DNA from: DATCZS01 sp036525795
GTDB taxonomy: Bacteria > Actinomycetota > Acidimicrobiia > Spongiisociales > ZC4RG35
NCBI GenBank assembly: GCA_036525795.1
Contig: DATCZS010000043.1
Location: 1 to 64,000 of the forward strand
Direction of reading: 5' to 3'
Length of the DNA stretch: 64,000 nt
The notes beneath the pieces were generated by a model that worked only from the letters and a program-made list of their open reading frames with translations, made no database searches and was not told where the DNA came from. A program made the translations under genes and the position numbers. Shown one piece after another: positions 17,369 through 26,707 of the stretch. Every line of letters begins with the position of its first letter. Positions within the stretch are counted from its first letter, which is position 1.

Positions 17369-18547
17369 TCAGTCCCGGTCACCGGTCAGCTCGGCCCCCA
17401 GGGCCTCGGCCAGGCGTTCGAAGTCGTCGGGGGTGTTGTATTCCTGGGCGGAGATCCGGACCAGCCGATGCGGCCACCGGGGGAACACCGTGACCGGGAC
17501 CTCGATCTTCCACCTCCGACCGAGAACCCGCCCGAGTTCATCGTCGGTCGAGCCCGGATCCGGCCCCACCCCCGGGGGCAACCGGAGGGCTGCCATCGAG
17601 CCGATCATGGCCTCGGGGGCGACCGGGGCCAGGCCGAGCAGGTCCTCCAGCACCTGACGCCCCTCCATGGTCATGGCGTGGTTTCGCGCCATGGATCCGG
17701 CCATGCCCCCTGGGCGGCCGGCGAGAGCCTCGAGAGCCGCCGGAACCGACAACCAGGCCGTCAGGTCATCGGTTCCCGTCCAGTCGAAGAGCTTGTGGAA
17801 CCTGCTCCTGTCCGGCGAATCGTCGTTCCACCCGTGGCTAATCGCCGGGGGGACGATCCCATCGCGCCGATCGGATCGCACATGGAGGAATCCGGAGCCT
17901 CGCGGGGCACACACCCACTTGTGCAGGTTGGCGACGTAGTACGAGGCCCCGAGTCGATCGAGGTCGAGAGGCACCATCCCGGGAGCGTGCGCACCATCGA
18001 CGAGCACCGGCACGCCCATCTCCTCGACCAGCGGAACGATTTCCTCCACGGGGAACACGAGAGCGGTCTGCGATGTCACATGGTCGACCAGCAGCAGCCG
18101 GGTGTCCGCAGTGACGGCTTCCAGCACCCGGTCGCGCACGGCCTGCGGCCCGGTCACCGGCAGCGGAATGGGCACGGTCACGAGTTCGAGTCCGTGACGC
18201 CCGGCCACGGCGTCCAGCGCGTTCCGGCAGGCGTTGTAGGCATGATCGGTCAGCACGACTCGATCCCCCGCATCGAATGCGAGCGACTGCAGCACGGCGT
18301 TGACACCGGCCGTGGCATTGCGAACGAACGCCACGGCCTCGGGATCCGCCCCCACGAACTCCGAGAGTCTGGTTCTGGCTGCGGCGATCGAATCGAGGGC
18401 TTCGCGGGCAAGGAACCGGTTCGGGTTTCGCTCGATCCGCTCGCTCCACCGTCGCTGCTCTTCCATCACCACCACCGGGACCGCACCGAACCCCCCGTGG
18501 TTCAGATAGGTCACCTCAGGATCGAGCGCCCAGCCGTGGAGCCGCAT
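17369..18547 (-). CDS. Class V aminotransferase (isopenicillin-N epimerase-like)
   Basis: PLP enzyme of fold type I, 392 aa. It opens with YLNHGGFGAVP, carries RNATAGVNAVLQSL, DGAHAPGMVPLDLDRLGASYY and the PLP-lysine motif NLHKWVCAPRGSGFL. This combination matches the CefD/isopenicillin-N epimerase-like and cysteine-lyase-like branch rather than NifS/SufS. The substrate is unknown; there is no beta-lactam cluster here. Leaderless: TACCCT lies six bases before the ATG. Confidence 0.85.
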   Translation of the reverse strand: MRLHGWALDPEVTYLNHGGFGAVPVVVMEEQRRWSERIERNPNRFLAREALDSIAAARTRLSEFVGADPEAVAFVRNATAGVNAVLQSLAFDAGDRVVLTDHAYNACRNALDAVAGRHGLELVTVPIPLPVTGPQAVRDRVLEAVTADTRLLLVDHVTSQTALVFPVEEIVPLVEEMGVPVLVDGAHAPGMVPLDLDRLGASYYVANLHKWVCAPRGSGFLHVRSDRRDGIVPPAISHGWNDDSPDRSRFHKLFDWTGTDDLTAWLSVPAALEALAGRPGGMAGSMARNHAMTMEGRQVLEDLLGLAPVAPEAMIGSMAALRLPPGVGPDPGSTDDELGRVLGRRWKIEVPVTVFPRWPHRLVRISAQEYNTPDDFERLAEALGAELTGDRD

Positions 18548-18553
18548 CCGGCC

Positions 18554-18559
18554 AGGGTA
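18554..18559 (-). promoter_or_regulatory. -10 element of class V aminotransferase gene (leaderless)
   Basis: TACCCT on the minus strand, 6 nt before the ATG at 18547. Confidence 0.5.
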
Positions 18560-18615
18560 GGGGGCTCGCGGGCCCGTTCGACTACGCCTACCCGAACCGG
18601 CCAGCCAGACTCTGG

Positions 18616-19596
18616 GTGGTGAGCCCGCTGAGTGAACTGGCAGACACGATCCGAGCCCGGGTGGTGGCCTCCGCCACCAGCCCGTTCGGTCATACCGACT
18701 ACCCGCTGGCCGACAGCCTCTCGCACCGGGGAGACCCGGGCCTCTTCGGGCCCGGCTCTCCCTCCTGGGCCGTCATCGGAGACGCGGCGGCCTTCGTCGG
18801 CGGCATTCGGGCGCTGCTCATCCAGGCGGCCCACCCCGAGGTGGTGGCAGGGGTCTCCGACCACTCTCGCTACAGAGAGGATCCCCTCGGCCGCCTGTCG
18901 CGCACCTCTGCCTACGTGACCGCCACCACGTTCGGGGCCGGACCCGAGGTGACACGGGCGGTCTCGCTGGTCCGCCGGGCCCACGAGCCGGTCCGCGGCC
19001 GCTCGCATCGCAATCGACCGTACGCCGCCGGAACCCCCAGATTCGCGGCCTGGGTGCACAACGCCCTGACCGACTCCTTTCTCACCGCCTACCGCTGGTA
19101 CGGACCCCGACCCCTGACTCCCTCCGACGCCGACCGGTTCGTCGCCGAGCAGGCCCGGATCGGCCGATTGCTCGATGCGGATCCGACGCCCGAGACCGCA
19201 GACGCGCTGACCGCCTGGGTCGCCGACCACCCGGACGTGGCGGCCTCGCCAGGAATGCGCGAAACGGTGGCGTTTTTGGCGGACCCTCCCCTGGACCGGG
19301 CACAGAGGGCCGGCTACCGGATTCTCTACGAGGCGGCGGTGGCGACCATCCCCCCGCGCATCCGCCTGGCCCTCGGGGTCGAAGCGAATCGGGGGGCTGT
19401 CCCCGCCGGGCGAGCAGCCGTCGGCTTCCTGCGCTGGGCGCTGGGTTCGTCGCCCTCGTGGAACCTCGCCCTCGTACGCGTCGGCGCGGAGATACCCGCC
19501 GGTCTCTTCCGACAGCCGCTCCCTGTGCCCGATCCGGCCCAGAGCGAGGCGCAGGTAGCGTTGCATCCGGAGGTGGCATCCGATGATGACGGCTGA
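18616..19596 (+). CDS. DUF2236 / MpaB-like oxygenase family protein
   Basis: A 326-aa protein of the DUF2236 family, which includes latex-clearing oxygenase Lcp and MpaB-type haem proteins. The diagnostic stretch is ALLIQAAHPEVVAGVSDHS followed by DPLGRLSRTSAYV and VRRAHEPVRG. Activity of this branch is not known. Start is one of two adjacent GTG codons. It overlaps the following DinB-like gene by 14 bp, so the two form one operon. Confidence 0.8.
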   Translation: MVSPLSELADTIRARVVASATSPFGHTDYPLADSLSHRGDPGLFGPGSPSWAVIGDAAAFVGGIRALLIQAAHPEVVAGVSDHSRYREDPLGRLSRTSAYVTATTFGAGPEVTRAVSLVRRAHEPVRGRSHRNRPYAAGTPRFAAWVHNALTDSFLTAYRWYGPRPLTPSDADRFVAEQARIGRLLDADPTPETADALTAWVADHPDVAASPGMRETVAFLADPPLDRAQRAGYRILYEAAVATIPPRIRLALGVEANRGAVPAGRAAVGFLRWALGSSPSWNLALVRVGAEIPAGLFRQPLPVPDPAQSEAQVALHPEVASDDDG

Positions 19597-20059
19597 GGAG
19601 ATCATCAATGACTTCGAGCGCAACCGGCGCGTGATCCACATGCAGGCGGACGGCCTCTCGCACCGCCAGAGCCTCCTGCAGCCCCCCTTTCGGGCCAACT
19701 GCCTGAACTGGGTGGTGGGCCACATCGTCGTCCATCGAGACAAAGTGCTGTCGGCGCTGGGAGCCGATCCGGTCCTCGACGCACAGAGCACCGCCACGTA
19801 CGACAACGAGTCAGAGCCCATCGCCGGCGACGAGCCCGGAGTGGTGGAATTCTCCACGCTCCTCGCCCATCTCGACGAGGCCCAGCGGCGGCTGGCGCAT
19901 GCCCTTCCCGCGGCGGAGTTGGGAGACCCGGTGGAGATCGGCGGGCGCCAGACCACCCTCTGGAAGCGGGTCCATTTCCTGTACTTCCACGACACCTATC
20001 ACACCGGCCAGACCGAACCGCTCCGCCAGCTGGCGGGGGTCGACGACAAGGTGATCTGA
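19583..20059 (+). CDS. DinB-superfamily protein
   Basis: A 158-aa four-helix-bundle protein. The metal-binding histidines of the DinB/YfiT fold are visible in NWVVGHIVVHRDKVL and FLYFHDTYHTGQTEPLRQL. Such proteins act as thiol-dependent transferases (mycothiol, bacillithiol) in known cases, but the substrate here is unknown. Two ATG codons are adjacent at the start. Translated from within the end of the DUF2236 gene. Confidence 0.82.
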   Translation: MMTAEEIINDFERNRRVIHMQADGLSHRQSLLQPPFRANCLNWVVGHIVVHRDKVLSALGADPVLDAQSTATYDNESEPIAGDEPGVVEFSTLLAHLDEAQRRLAHALPAAELGDPVEIGGRQTTLWKRVHFLYFHDTYHTGQTEPLRQLAGVDDKVI

Positions 20060-20114
20060 GCACCGGGATCCGGGCCGGGGACGATGCCCGGGACCATCGT
20101 CGGTTCGAGCCGGA

Positions 20115-20474
20115 TCAGTCGTGGAAGATCGTGTCCAGCACCTCTTCCAACTGGGGGGCCGGGAGGTGAAGGGAGCGGAGGCGGCGGCGGGCCGCGTCGC
20201 GCCCCAGCGATCTGAGCTCGTCCGGATCGAACAGGTAGTCCGCCAGCACGTCGCTTCCGTGCGCCGGCGGGGGTGAGAGGTCGCCCGATAGGAAGTCGGA
20301 CGGCAGCGAGTTCACCGGCTTGGGGGTGTAGTTGGCTGCCCACCCGACGTCCTTGGACGCCCCCAGGACCTGGTCGGGATCGACAGACGCCGGCCGTCGG
20401 CGGCGCAGCCCGAACACCAGCCCGAGGGCGCCGACCATCACCACCAATCCGAGAAACCCGATTCCTAGTTCCAT
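20115..20474 (-). CDS. Small single-pass membrane protein, unknown
   Basis: A 119-aa protein with one N-terminal membrane helix (about 5-24) followed by RRRR and a soluble tail rich in Pro/Ser then helical (DELRSLGRDAARRRLRSLHLP). GAAGGA precedes the chosen ATG. I do not recognise a family. Convergent with the DinB-like gene. Confidence 0.6.
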   Translation of the reverse strand: MELGIGFLGLVVMVGALGLVFGLRRRRPASVDPDQVLGASKDVGWAANYTPKPVNSLPSDFLSGDLSPPPAHGSDVLADYLFDPDELRSLGRDAARRRLRSLHLPAPQLEEVLDTIFHD

Positions 20475-20533
20475 GCGTCCTTCACCATGCTCCTGGCTCA
20501 TCGGCACGAGCAGGGCGGGACTTCAGTGTTGCG

Positions 20534-21127
20534 TCACCACCCGCGAGCGGCGATGACGACCCCCAACACGACGAGGGCGAGACCCCCTGCCACGGCCATC
20601 CGTCTGGCCCAGCGGGCATCGACCACCAGGGTGCTCGACCTTCCCACCAGCCAGGCCAGCATGAGTTTGGTACCTACGAGCAGCAGATAGAAGGACCCGA
20701 GGAAGGCGGCGGCGCCGGCTGTCGAGCCCGCACCGGCCACGATGGGAGCCCCCACCGTCACCCAGAAGATCCACATCTGAGGGTTGAGCACGTTGGTCAG
20801 CGCCCCTCTCCGCAGATCGACCGACCCTCCCGTCACCTCGGTCTCCGCCGGCGCGAGGCCGCCCGCACGCAGCTCCTGAACGCCGAGCCAAACGAGGTAC
20901 ATGCCGCCTGCCACCCCGAGGCCGCGCACCATCGCCTCCGACACCCCCTGCAGAGCGAACACGGTGAGGGCGATGACCGGGACGTCGGTGATGAGCGGGG
21001 CGATCGCCACCCTGGCGCCACCGGCGAAGCCCCGACGCAGCGAGGTCGTCACGATCAGCGCCGTCAGCGGGCCAGGGGAGATCCCCGCCGCCCAGCCGAG
21101 CGAGATCCCGAGGGCGATCTCATGCAC
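20534..21127 (-). CDS. LysE-family amino-acid exporter
   Basis: A 197-aa membrane protein with about six helices. The N-terminal GISLGWAAGISPGPLTALIVTTSLRRGFAGG and the central NVLNPQMWIFWVTVG are the two conserved LysE/RhtB segments. It should export an amino acid or related compound; the substrate is not predictable. The start is a GTG. It lies just downstream of sucD on the same strand with 15 bp between, so it may be read from the sucCD promoter. Confidence 0.83.
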   Translation of the reverse strand: MHEIALGISLGWAAGISPGPLTALIVTTSLRRGFAGGARVAIAPLITDVPVIALTVFALQGVSEAMVRGLGVAGGMYLVWLGVQELRAGGLAPAETEVTGGSVDLRRGALTNVLNPQMWIFWVTVGAPIVAGAGSTAGAAAFLGSFYLLLVGTKLMLAWLVGRSSTLVVDARWARRMAVAGGLALVVLGVVIAARGW

Positions 21128-21142
21128 GTCCGGCGCTCGCGT

Positions 21143-22066
21143 TCAGCCCAACGCCTCCACCATCGCCGCGCCCATGTCGGTTGGAGTGGGAGCGACCACG
21201 ATGCCGGCCTCCTTCATCGCGGCGATCTTGGCGGCGGCCGTGCCTCGCCCTCCGGAGATGATGGCCCCGGCGTGGCCCATCCGTTTCCCCGGGGGGGCCG
21301 TCGTCCCGGCGATGAACCCGGCAACGGGCTTGCGCATCGCCGCGGAGACGAACTCGGCGGCCTCCTCCTCGGCGGTGCCACCGATCTCGCCGATCATGAT
21401 GACCCCTTCGGTCTCGGGATCGTCGTTGAACAGCCGGAGGACGTCGACGAAGTTCGTCCCGTTCACCGGGTCCCCGCCGATCCCGACGGCGGTGGTCTGC
21501 CCCAGGCCGAGCCGGGTGAGCTGATGCACTGCCTCGTAGGTGAGCGTCCCGGAGCGGGACACGACGCCGATCCGGCCCTTCTGGTGGATGTAGCCCGGCA
21601 TGATGCCGATCTTGCACTCGGCCGGCGTGATCACCCCCGGGCAGTTGGGACCCACCAGTCTGGTCGGGGTGCCCTCCAGGTAGCGCTTGGCCCTGACCAT
21701 GTCTGCAACGGGGATGCCTTCCGTGATGCAGATCACCAGGTCGAGACCGGCTTCGGCCGCTTCCATGATGGCGTCTGCGGCGAAGGGCGGGGGCACATAG
21801 ACCACCGAAGCGGTGGCCCCGGTGTCGGCCCTGGCCTCGGCGACGGTGGCGTAGATCGGCACCTCGACCGAGTAGGTGTCCGCACGGTCGGGCACTCCGG
21901 AGTGGTCGGTGTCACCTGCGAAGGTGTGGACGCTTCCCGCCTTGGACGGATGGACCGCTCCCACCATCTGCGTCCCGTAGGCGATGGCCCTGTCGGTGTG
22001 GAACTGCCCGGTCTTGCCGAGTCCTTGAACGAGAACCTTCGTGTCCCGGTTGATGAGAATGCTCAT
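21143..22066 (-). CDS. sucD: Succinyl-CoA synthetase alpha subunit
   Basis: TCA-cycle enzyme subunit of 307 aa that carries the phosphohistidine ([13 protein letters not shown], His near residue 262) and binds CoA at its N-terminal Rossmann domain ([12 protein letters not shown]). The [12 protein letters not shown] and [10 protein letters not shown] motifs are intact. Second gene of a sucC-sucD operon with 52 bp between. Confidence 0.96.
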   Translation of the reverse strand: MSILINRDTKVLVQGLGKTGQFHTDRAIAYGTQMVGAVHPSKAGSVHTFAGDTDHSGVPDRADTYSVEVPIYATVAEARADTGATASVVYVPPPFAADAIMEAAEAGLDLVICITEGIPVADMVRAKRYLEGTPTRLVGPNCPGVITPAECKIGIMPGYIHQKGRIGVVSRSGTLTYEAVHQLTRLGLGQTTAVGIGGDPVNGTNFVDVLRLFNDDPETEGVIMIGEIGGTAEEEAAEFVSAAMRKPVAGFIAGTTAPPGKRMGHAGAIISGGRGTAAAKIAAMKEAGIVVAPTPTDMGAAMVEALG

Positions 22067-22118
22067 GCCACCCTGCTCCGCTCTCCGGCGCCGGCCGCCA
22101 TACGCCCACCGTCGGACG

Positions 22119-23342
22119 TCATCGCGCCAGCTCCACGATCTTCTGGGCGCCGTCTTTCATGTCGTCTGCGGCGATGACGTCCACGTCGGATTCGCGTAGC
22201 AGCTGCTTGCCCAGCTCGACGTTGGTGCCTTCCAACCGCACGACCAGGGGAACCTCCAGCCCGACCTGCGTGACCGCCTCGAGGATGCCCGTGGCGATGA
22301 CGTCACAACGCATGATCCCTCCGAAGATGTTCACGAAGATGCCCTTCACGTTGGGGTCGGCGGTGATGATCTGGAAGGCCTTGGCGACCTGGTCGGCGTC
22401 TGCGCCCCCTCCGACGTCGAGAAAGTTGGCGGGCTCGCCTCCGACAGTCTTGATCGTGTCCATGGTCGCCATCGCCAGGCCGGCGCCGTTGACCAGGCAG
22501 CCGATGGTCCCGTCGAGCTTGATGTAGCTGAGGCCGAATCGCTTCGCCTCGAGCTCTGCGGGGTCCTCCTCGGACCGGTCGCGCATCGCCTCGACATCTG
22601 GGTGCCGGAAGATGGCGTTGTCGTCGAACGCCATCTTCCCGTCGAGCGCCATCACCTCGCCCGACGTGGTGACCACCAGCGGGTTGATCTCGATGAGATC
22701 GGTGTCGAGCTCCACGGCGGCGTCGGCCAGCGCGACGACGAAACGGCCGAAGTTCGGTACGGCGTCTGCCTCGAGCCCCAGCCCCACGGCCAGCCGGTTG
22801 ACCTGGAAACCGGCCAGTCCGATCGCCGGGTCGATGGTCTCCCGCAGGATCTTGTCCGGCGTCTCCTCGGCGACCTTCTCGATCTCCATTCCGCCCTGGG
22901 TCGACGCCATGACGATGTTCCGGGAAACCGACCGGTCGAGGAGGATGGACAGGTAGAGCTCGCGACCGATGTCGATCCCCTGCTCGATGTAGAGCCTGTT
23001 CACCTGTTTGCCGGCATCGCCGGTCTGGATGGTGACGAGGGTGGAGCCGAGCATCTTCTCGGCCAGGCCCCGGACGGCGGCTTCCGCCGCCTCGACGCCC
23101 CCCGTGATCCCATCGGTCACCACGTTGACACCGCCGACTTCGGGATGCTCGATGAACCTGCCCTTGCCGCGGCCCCCGGCGTGGATCTGGGATTTGACCA
23201 CCACGACCGGATTGCCGGATCCCTCGACCAGCGGCCGCACCGCAGCCACCGCCTCTTCGACCGTCAGCGCCACCCGACCGGCGGGCACCGCGATCCCGCG
23301 GTCGGCCATGAGCTGTTTGGCCTGATACTCGTGAATCTTCAT
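22119..23342 (-). CDS. sucC: Succinyl-CoA synthetase beta subunit
   Basis: ATP-grasp subunit of 407 aa. It begins [20 protein letters not shown], binds nucleotide in the first half ([17 protein letters not shown]) and ends with [15 protein letters not shown] and [14 protein letters not shown], all standard. The enzyme makes ATP or GTP while turning succinyl-CoA to succinate. An AGAGAGG ribosome site lies before the ATG. Confidence 0.96.
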   Translation of the reverse strand: MKIHEYQAKQLMADRGIAVPAGRVALTVEEAVAAVRPLVEGSGNPVVVVKSQIHAGGRGKGRFIEHPEVGGVNVVTDGITGGVEAAEAAVRGLAEKMLGSTLVTIQTGDAGKQVNRLYIEQGIDIGRELYLSILLDRSVSRNIVMASTQGGMEIEKVAEETPDKILRETIDPAIGLAGFQVNRLAVGLGLEADAVPNFGRFVVALADAAVELDTDLIEINPLVVTTSGEVMALDGKMAFDDNAIFRHPDVEAMRDRSEEDPAELEAKRFGLSYIKLDGTIGCLVNGAGLAMATMDTIKTVGGEPANFLDVGGGADADQVAKAFQIITADPNVKGIFVNIFGGIMRCDVIATGILEAVTQVGLEVPLVVRLEGTNVELGKQLLRESDVDVIAADDMKDGAQKIVELAR

Positions 23343-23499
23343 GAGCCTCTCTTGGACGTCACGTAGGGATGGGACGGTAGCCGACGAGGTCGGTGAGGTC
23401 CGATTCAGCCCCGACGTGTCGAACCGGGCGTCACCGAGCTCCTGTTCGCCCCAGACGAGGATCAGGGAACGGATCCGACCACGGGGGACACCTGCGCCT

Positions 23500-23877
23500 T
23501 CAGCCCTCCCCGCCGCCGCCCAGCACCTGACGCGTGCCGGCGATGTCAGACGTTCCGATCACCACCTCGCCGTTGACCCCGAAGTAGGTGACGTTGATCA
23601 CGATCCCGGCATCGGCCAGCCTCCTGGCGATGCCAGACGCCCCACCGGGGAAGCCGGCAGGGACGACGACGCACTCCCGCTCGTCTGCCACCGACCCTCC
23701 GCACTCGGCCGCCACGCGTCTGACGATCGGGACGTGCTCCGGCGGAACGGCCACGTGGGCGACCCGCCCACCCAGCCGCGGAAACAGGCATCCGGCGACG
23801 ATGTCGATTCCTTCCTCGGCGGCCGCCGCGATGAGGTCGGCGGGACGACCCACGGCGGTGTCGATGAGGATTGTCAT
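23500..23877 (-). CDS. Small ACT-like domain protein
   Basis: A protein of about 125 aa (start at MTILID; a Met three residues earlier is possible). The two halves look like tandem beta-alpha-beta units, with [26 protein letters not shown] and [28 protein letters not shown], the latter typical of ACT-type regulatory domains. No enzyme domain is attached. The role is unknown; it lies between sucC and mmsA but on its own promoter. Confidence 0.65.
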   Translation of the reverse strand: MTILIDTAVGRPADLIAAAAEEGIDIVAGCLFPRLGGRVAHVAVPPEHVPIVRRVAAECGGSVADERECVVVPAGFPGGASGIARRLADAGIVINVTYFGVNGEVVIGTSDIAGTRQVLGGGGEG

Positions 23878-23886
23878 GTCGATCAC

Positions 23887-24167
23887 GGTCGTCCCTCCAC
23901 CCGGGGACTGCCCCGGCTCCGGCCAAAGCCCGCAGCACCGGGCACGCCGCCCCGCGGGTCACACGCAAAGGATCGCAGTTCGCAGCGGCGCTTCCCAGGA
24001 CCGGGACCGCAAGGCCGCACATCCGTCGACGGTTGCCACGGGCGCTCGATACGATCACCGGGGTGATGCGGCTTCAGGATCCGATGGGCATCGACGCACA
24101 TCGCGCCTCCCCGGTCGGCCTACCCTCGTCACCTGGATGAGCACCCACGCCTGAGGGAGGAAGAGGG
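23887..24167. other. Intergenic region before mmsA
   Basis: Contains the likely mmsA -10 at 24121-24126 and its Shine-Dalgarno. No other recognisable element, and no small gene I would support. Confidence 0.4.
24121..24126 (+). promoter_or_regulatory. Likely -10 element of mmsA
   Basis: TACCCT about 41 nt before the ATG, followed by a leader with the Shine-Dalgarno GGGAGGAAGAGGG. Unlike many genes here this one is leadered. Confidence 0.4.
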
Positions 24168-25664
24168 ATGAGCCGGATCTCACACTGGATCGACGGAAGA
24201 CGATGGACGGGCGAGGCCGAACGCACCGGCAACGTCTACGACCCGGCGACAGGCTCGGTGCAGGCGACCGTGGACTTCGCGACTCCAGGCGTGGTCGACG
24301 CAGCCGTCGCAGCCGCCGCCGAGGCCTTCCGGACGTGGGGCGAGACCCCGGTCACGCGCCGCCAGCGAATCATGTTCGCCTACCGGGAATTGATGGAGTC
24401 CCACAAGGGTGACCTCGCCAAGATCATCACTGCAGAGCACGGAAAGACGCTCGACGACGCCGCCGGAGAAGTCCAGCGCGGTCTCGAGGTGGTGGAGTTC
24501 GCCTGCGGGATCCCCCACCTGTTGAAGGGCGAGTTCTCCGAACAGGTGTCGGGCGGGGTGGATACCTACACCATCCGCCAACCCCTGGGGGTGGTCGCCG
24601 GTATCACGCCTTTCAACTTCCCGGCGATGGTCCCGATGTGGATGTACCCGATGGCGATCGCGTGCGGGAACACCTTCGTGCTCAAGCCGTCGGAGAAGGA
24701 CCCGTCGGCCTCCATGTTCATGGCCGAGCTGCTCGTCGAGGCGGGCCTCCCCGACGGCGTGTTCAACGTGGTCCACGGCGACAAGATCGCAGTGGACTCG
24801 ATCCTGACCCACCCCGGTGTCGCCGCCGTCTCGTTCGTCGGCTCGACGCCGATCGCCCGATACATCTACGAGACAGGCACCAGGCACGGCAAGCGCATCC
24901 AGGCGCTGGGAGGGGCCAAGAACCACATGGTGGTGCTCCCGGACGCCGACATGGATCTGGCGGCCGATGCGGCGGTGTCGGCCGGGTACGGCTCGGCGGG
25001 CGAGCGATGCATGGCGATCTCGGTGGTCGTGGCCGTGGGCAACGCCGCCGACCGGCTGATCCCGGCGGTACGCGAGCGCATCGGCCGGCTCACGGTGGGC
25101 CCCGGCAGCCAGGCGGGTGCCGAGATGGGGCCTCTGGTGACCGCCGAACACCGGGACCGGGTGGTCGGATTCATCGACACCGGCCAGGAGGAGGGGGCCG
25201 AACTCGTCACCGACGGCCGGGGCCTGGTCGTGGCCGGCCACGAGGGCGGGTTCTTCGTCGGACCCACCCTGTTCGACAGGGTCACGCCGGAGATGGAGAT
25301 CTACCGCAACGAGATCTTCGGGCCTGTCCTGTCGGTGGTTCGCGTGGATCGCTACGAAGACGCGATCGAGATGATCAACACCAACCCATACGGCAACGGA
25401 ACCGCAGTATTCACCAACGACGGCGGGGCGGCCCGCAAGTTCCAGAACGAGATCCAGGTGGGCATGGTCGGGATCAACGTCCCGATTCCCGTCCCGCTCT
25501 CGTTCTACAGCTTCGGGGGTTGGAAGGAGTCGATCTTTGGCTCGCATGCCATCTACGGACCGGACGGCATCCACTTCTACTCACGGCAGAAGGTCGTGAT
25601 CAGCCGCTGGCCCGATCCGATCCACCGCGGCGTCGATCTCGGCTTCCCCCAGCACGGCGAGTAG
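24168..25664 (+). CDS. mmsA: Methylmalonate-semialdehyde dehydrogenase (CoA-acylating)
   Basis: Aldehyde dehydrogenase superfamily, 498 aa. It opens HWIDGRRWTGEAERTG, typical of MmsA, and has the NAD/CoA site GITPFNFPAMVPMWMYP, FVGSTPIARYIYE and catalytic Cys281 in GERCMAIS. The enzyme converts methylmalonate semialdehyde (valine, also inositol routes) to propionyl-CoA. A strong GGGAGG ribosome site and an upstream TACCCT at 24121-24126 suggest a leadered mRNA of about 40 nt. Heptamer array 2 follows immediately. Confidence 0.93.
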   Translation: MSRISHWIDGRRWTGEAERTGNVYDPATGSVQATVDFATPGVVDAAVAAAAEAFRTWGETPVTRRQRIMFAYRELMESHKGDLAKIITAEHGKTLDDAAGEVQRGLEVVEFACGIPHLLKGEFSEQVSGGVDTYTIRQPLGVVAGITPFNFPAMVPMWMYPMAIACGNTFVLKPSEKDPSASMFMAELLVEAGLPDGVFNVVHGDKIAVDSILTHPGVAAVSFVGSTPIARYIYETGTRHGKRIQALGGAKNHMVVLPDADMDLAADAAVSAGYGSAGERCMAISVVVAVGNAADRLIPAVRERIGRLTVGPGSQAGAEMGPLVTAEHRDRVVGFIDTGQEEGAELVTDGRGLVVAGHEGGFFVGPTLFDRVTPEMEIYRNEIFGPVLSVVRVDRYEDAIEMINTNPYGNGTAVFTNDGGAARKFQNEIQVGMVGINVPIPVPLSFYSFGGWKESIFGSHAIYGPDGIHFYSRQKVVISRWPDPIHRGVDLGFPQHGE

Positions 25665-25683
25665 CGGGGCCGCGGCAAGTCAC

Positions 25684-25795
25684 GTGAGACGTGCGACGTG
25701 AGACGTGCGACGTGAGACGTGAGACGTGAGACGTGAGACGTGAGACGTGCGACGTGCGACGTGCGACGTGCGACGTGCGACGTGCGACGTGCGAC
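25684..25795 (+). repeat. GTGMGAC heptamer tandem array 2
   Basis: Sixteen perfect 7-bp units without interruption: GTGAGAC and GTGCGAC alternate for the first four, then five GTGAGAC, then seven GTGCGAC. The array fills the space between the convergent mmsA and the B12-binding subunit gene. Same orientation as arrays 1 and 3. Confidence 0.97.
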
Positions 25796-25805
25796 GTGGG
25801 GCCTG

Positions 25806-26198
25806 TCAGCGTTCCTCGACGTGGTGTTTCACCCAGGCGGTGATCTCGGACAACGACGCCCCGGGGGTGAAGATCTTGGCGAGCCCGGCGTCTTCCAGAG
25901 AGGGGATGTCAGACTCGGGGATGACCCCTCCGCCGAACACCACGATGTCGGTGGCGTCCCGGGCGACGAGGGCGTCGACCACCCTGGGAAACAGCGTCAT
26001 GTGCGCTCCCGACAACGAGGACAGCCCGATGGCGGCCACGTCCTCCTGAAGGGCGGTCTCCACGATCTGTTCCGGGGTCTGGTGCAGACCCGAGTAGATG
26101 ACCTCGTACCCGGCGTCGCGCAGCGCCCTGGCGACCACCTTGGCACCGCGGTCATGACCGTCGAGGCCGGGCTTGGCGATGAGGATCCGGCGAGGCAC
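25806..26198 (-). CDS. Stand-alone cobalamin-binding subunit of an acyl-CoA mutase
   Basis: A 130-aa protein equal to the C-terminal B12 domain of methylmalonyl-CoA mutase. The base-off/His-on signature DGHDRG (Asp13, His15, Gly18) is followed by [25 protein letters not shown] and [12 protein letters not shown]. The GTG start gives [14 protein letters not shown], the normal N-terminus. It needs a separate catalytic subunit, which is not in the window. Placed near mmsA and sucCD, it fits methylmalonyl-CoA to succinyl-CoA conversion, but isobutyryl- or ethylmalonyl-CoA mutase small subunits look alike. Confidence 0.9.
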   Translation of the reverse strand: MPRRILIAKPGLDGHDRGAKVVARALRDAGYEVIYSGLHQTPEQIVETALQEDVAAIGLSSLSGAHMTLFPRVVDALVARDATDIVVFGGGVIPESDIPSLEDAGLAKIFTPGASLSEITAWVKHHVEER

Positions 26199-26208
26199 GC
26201 AGCAGAGG

Positions 26209-26610
26209 TTACCGGCCGTAGTACGCCTGCATCTCGTCGCGGAGATGCTCCGGACCGAATCCCCCGCCGGTGTCCCGGCCACGCCGGAACGGCAGGCGCC
26301 CGACGACTCCGCCGACCAGGCCGGTGGCGCCCAGACCGATCAGCACGACCGGCCAGGACGGCGCCCCCGCAGGCAACCGGCGGTCCGCCATGAACGCCTC
26401 CGCCTCGGCGAGGGGGCCCTCGAACACGACGTCGACCGACGCGGTCATCTGATCGACCTCGAGGACCGCGGCCGTGCCGTCCGGCCTCGATTCGAGGTAC
26501 CCGGAGAATTCGGGAGCAGCCCGGTTGGACTCCCGGAACACCACACCGGCCATCACCAGGGCGACCCCCAACAGCACGAGCCCGATGCGCAACGGCAGCG
26601 ACAGGGTCAT
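26209..26610 (-). CDS. Two-helix membrane protein, unknown
   Basis: A 133-aa protein with an N-terminal membrane helix (about 7-24) and a second at about 86-104 ([17 protein letters not shown]). The loop between them is likely extracytoplasmic. The tail [29 protein letters not shown] is cytoplasmic. I do not recognise it. It lies 10 bp upstream of the B12-binding subunit gene on the same strand, so they may be co-transcribed. Confidence 0.6.
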   Translation of the reverse strand: MTLSLPLRIGLVLLGVALVMAGVVFRESNRAAPEFSGYLESRPDGTAAVLEVDQMTASVDVVFEGPLAEAEAFMADRRLPAGAPSWPVVLIGLGATGLVGGVVGRLPFRRGRDTGGGFGPEHLRDEMQAYYGR

Positions 26611-26695
26611 GGCGCACCCACCATCTGGTGGTACCCGGTGCGGCGATAGGGCCCAAAGAGAGATTCGGGTCGCGGCCCCGACGTGCGTCCGGACG

Positions 26696-26701
26696 TATCA
26701 T
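26696..26701 (+). promoter_or_regulatory. -10 element of the molybdopterin oxidoreductase gene (leaderless)
   Basis: TATCAT lies 6 nt before the ATG at 26708. Confidence 0.55.
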
Positions 26702-26707
26702 CCGGCC

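Noticed and set aside
25684..25795. CRISPR array
   Set aside because: The 7-bp units are contiguous with no spacers and no cas genes are nearby.
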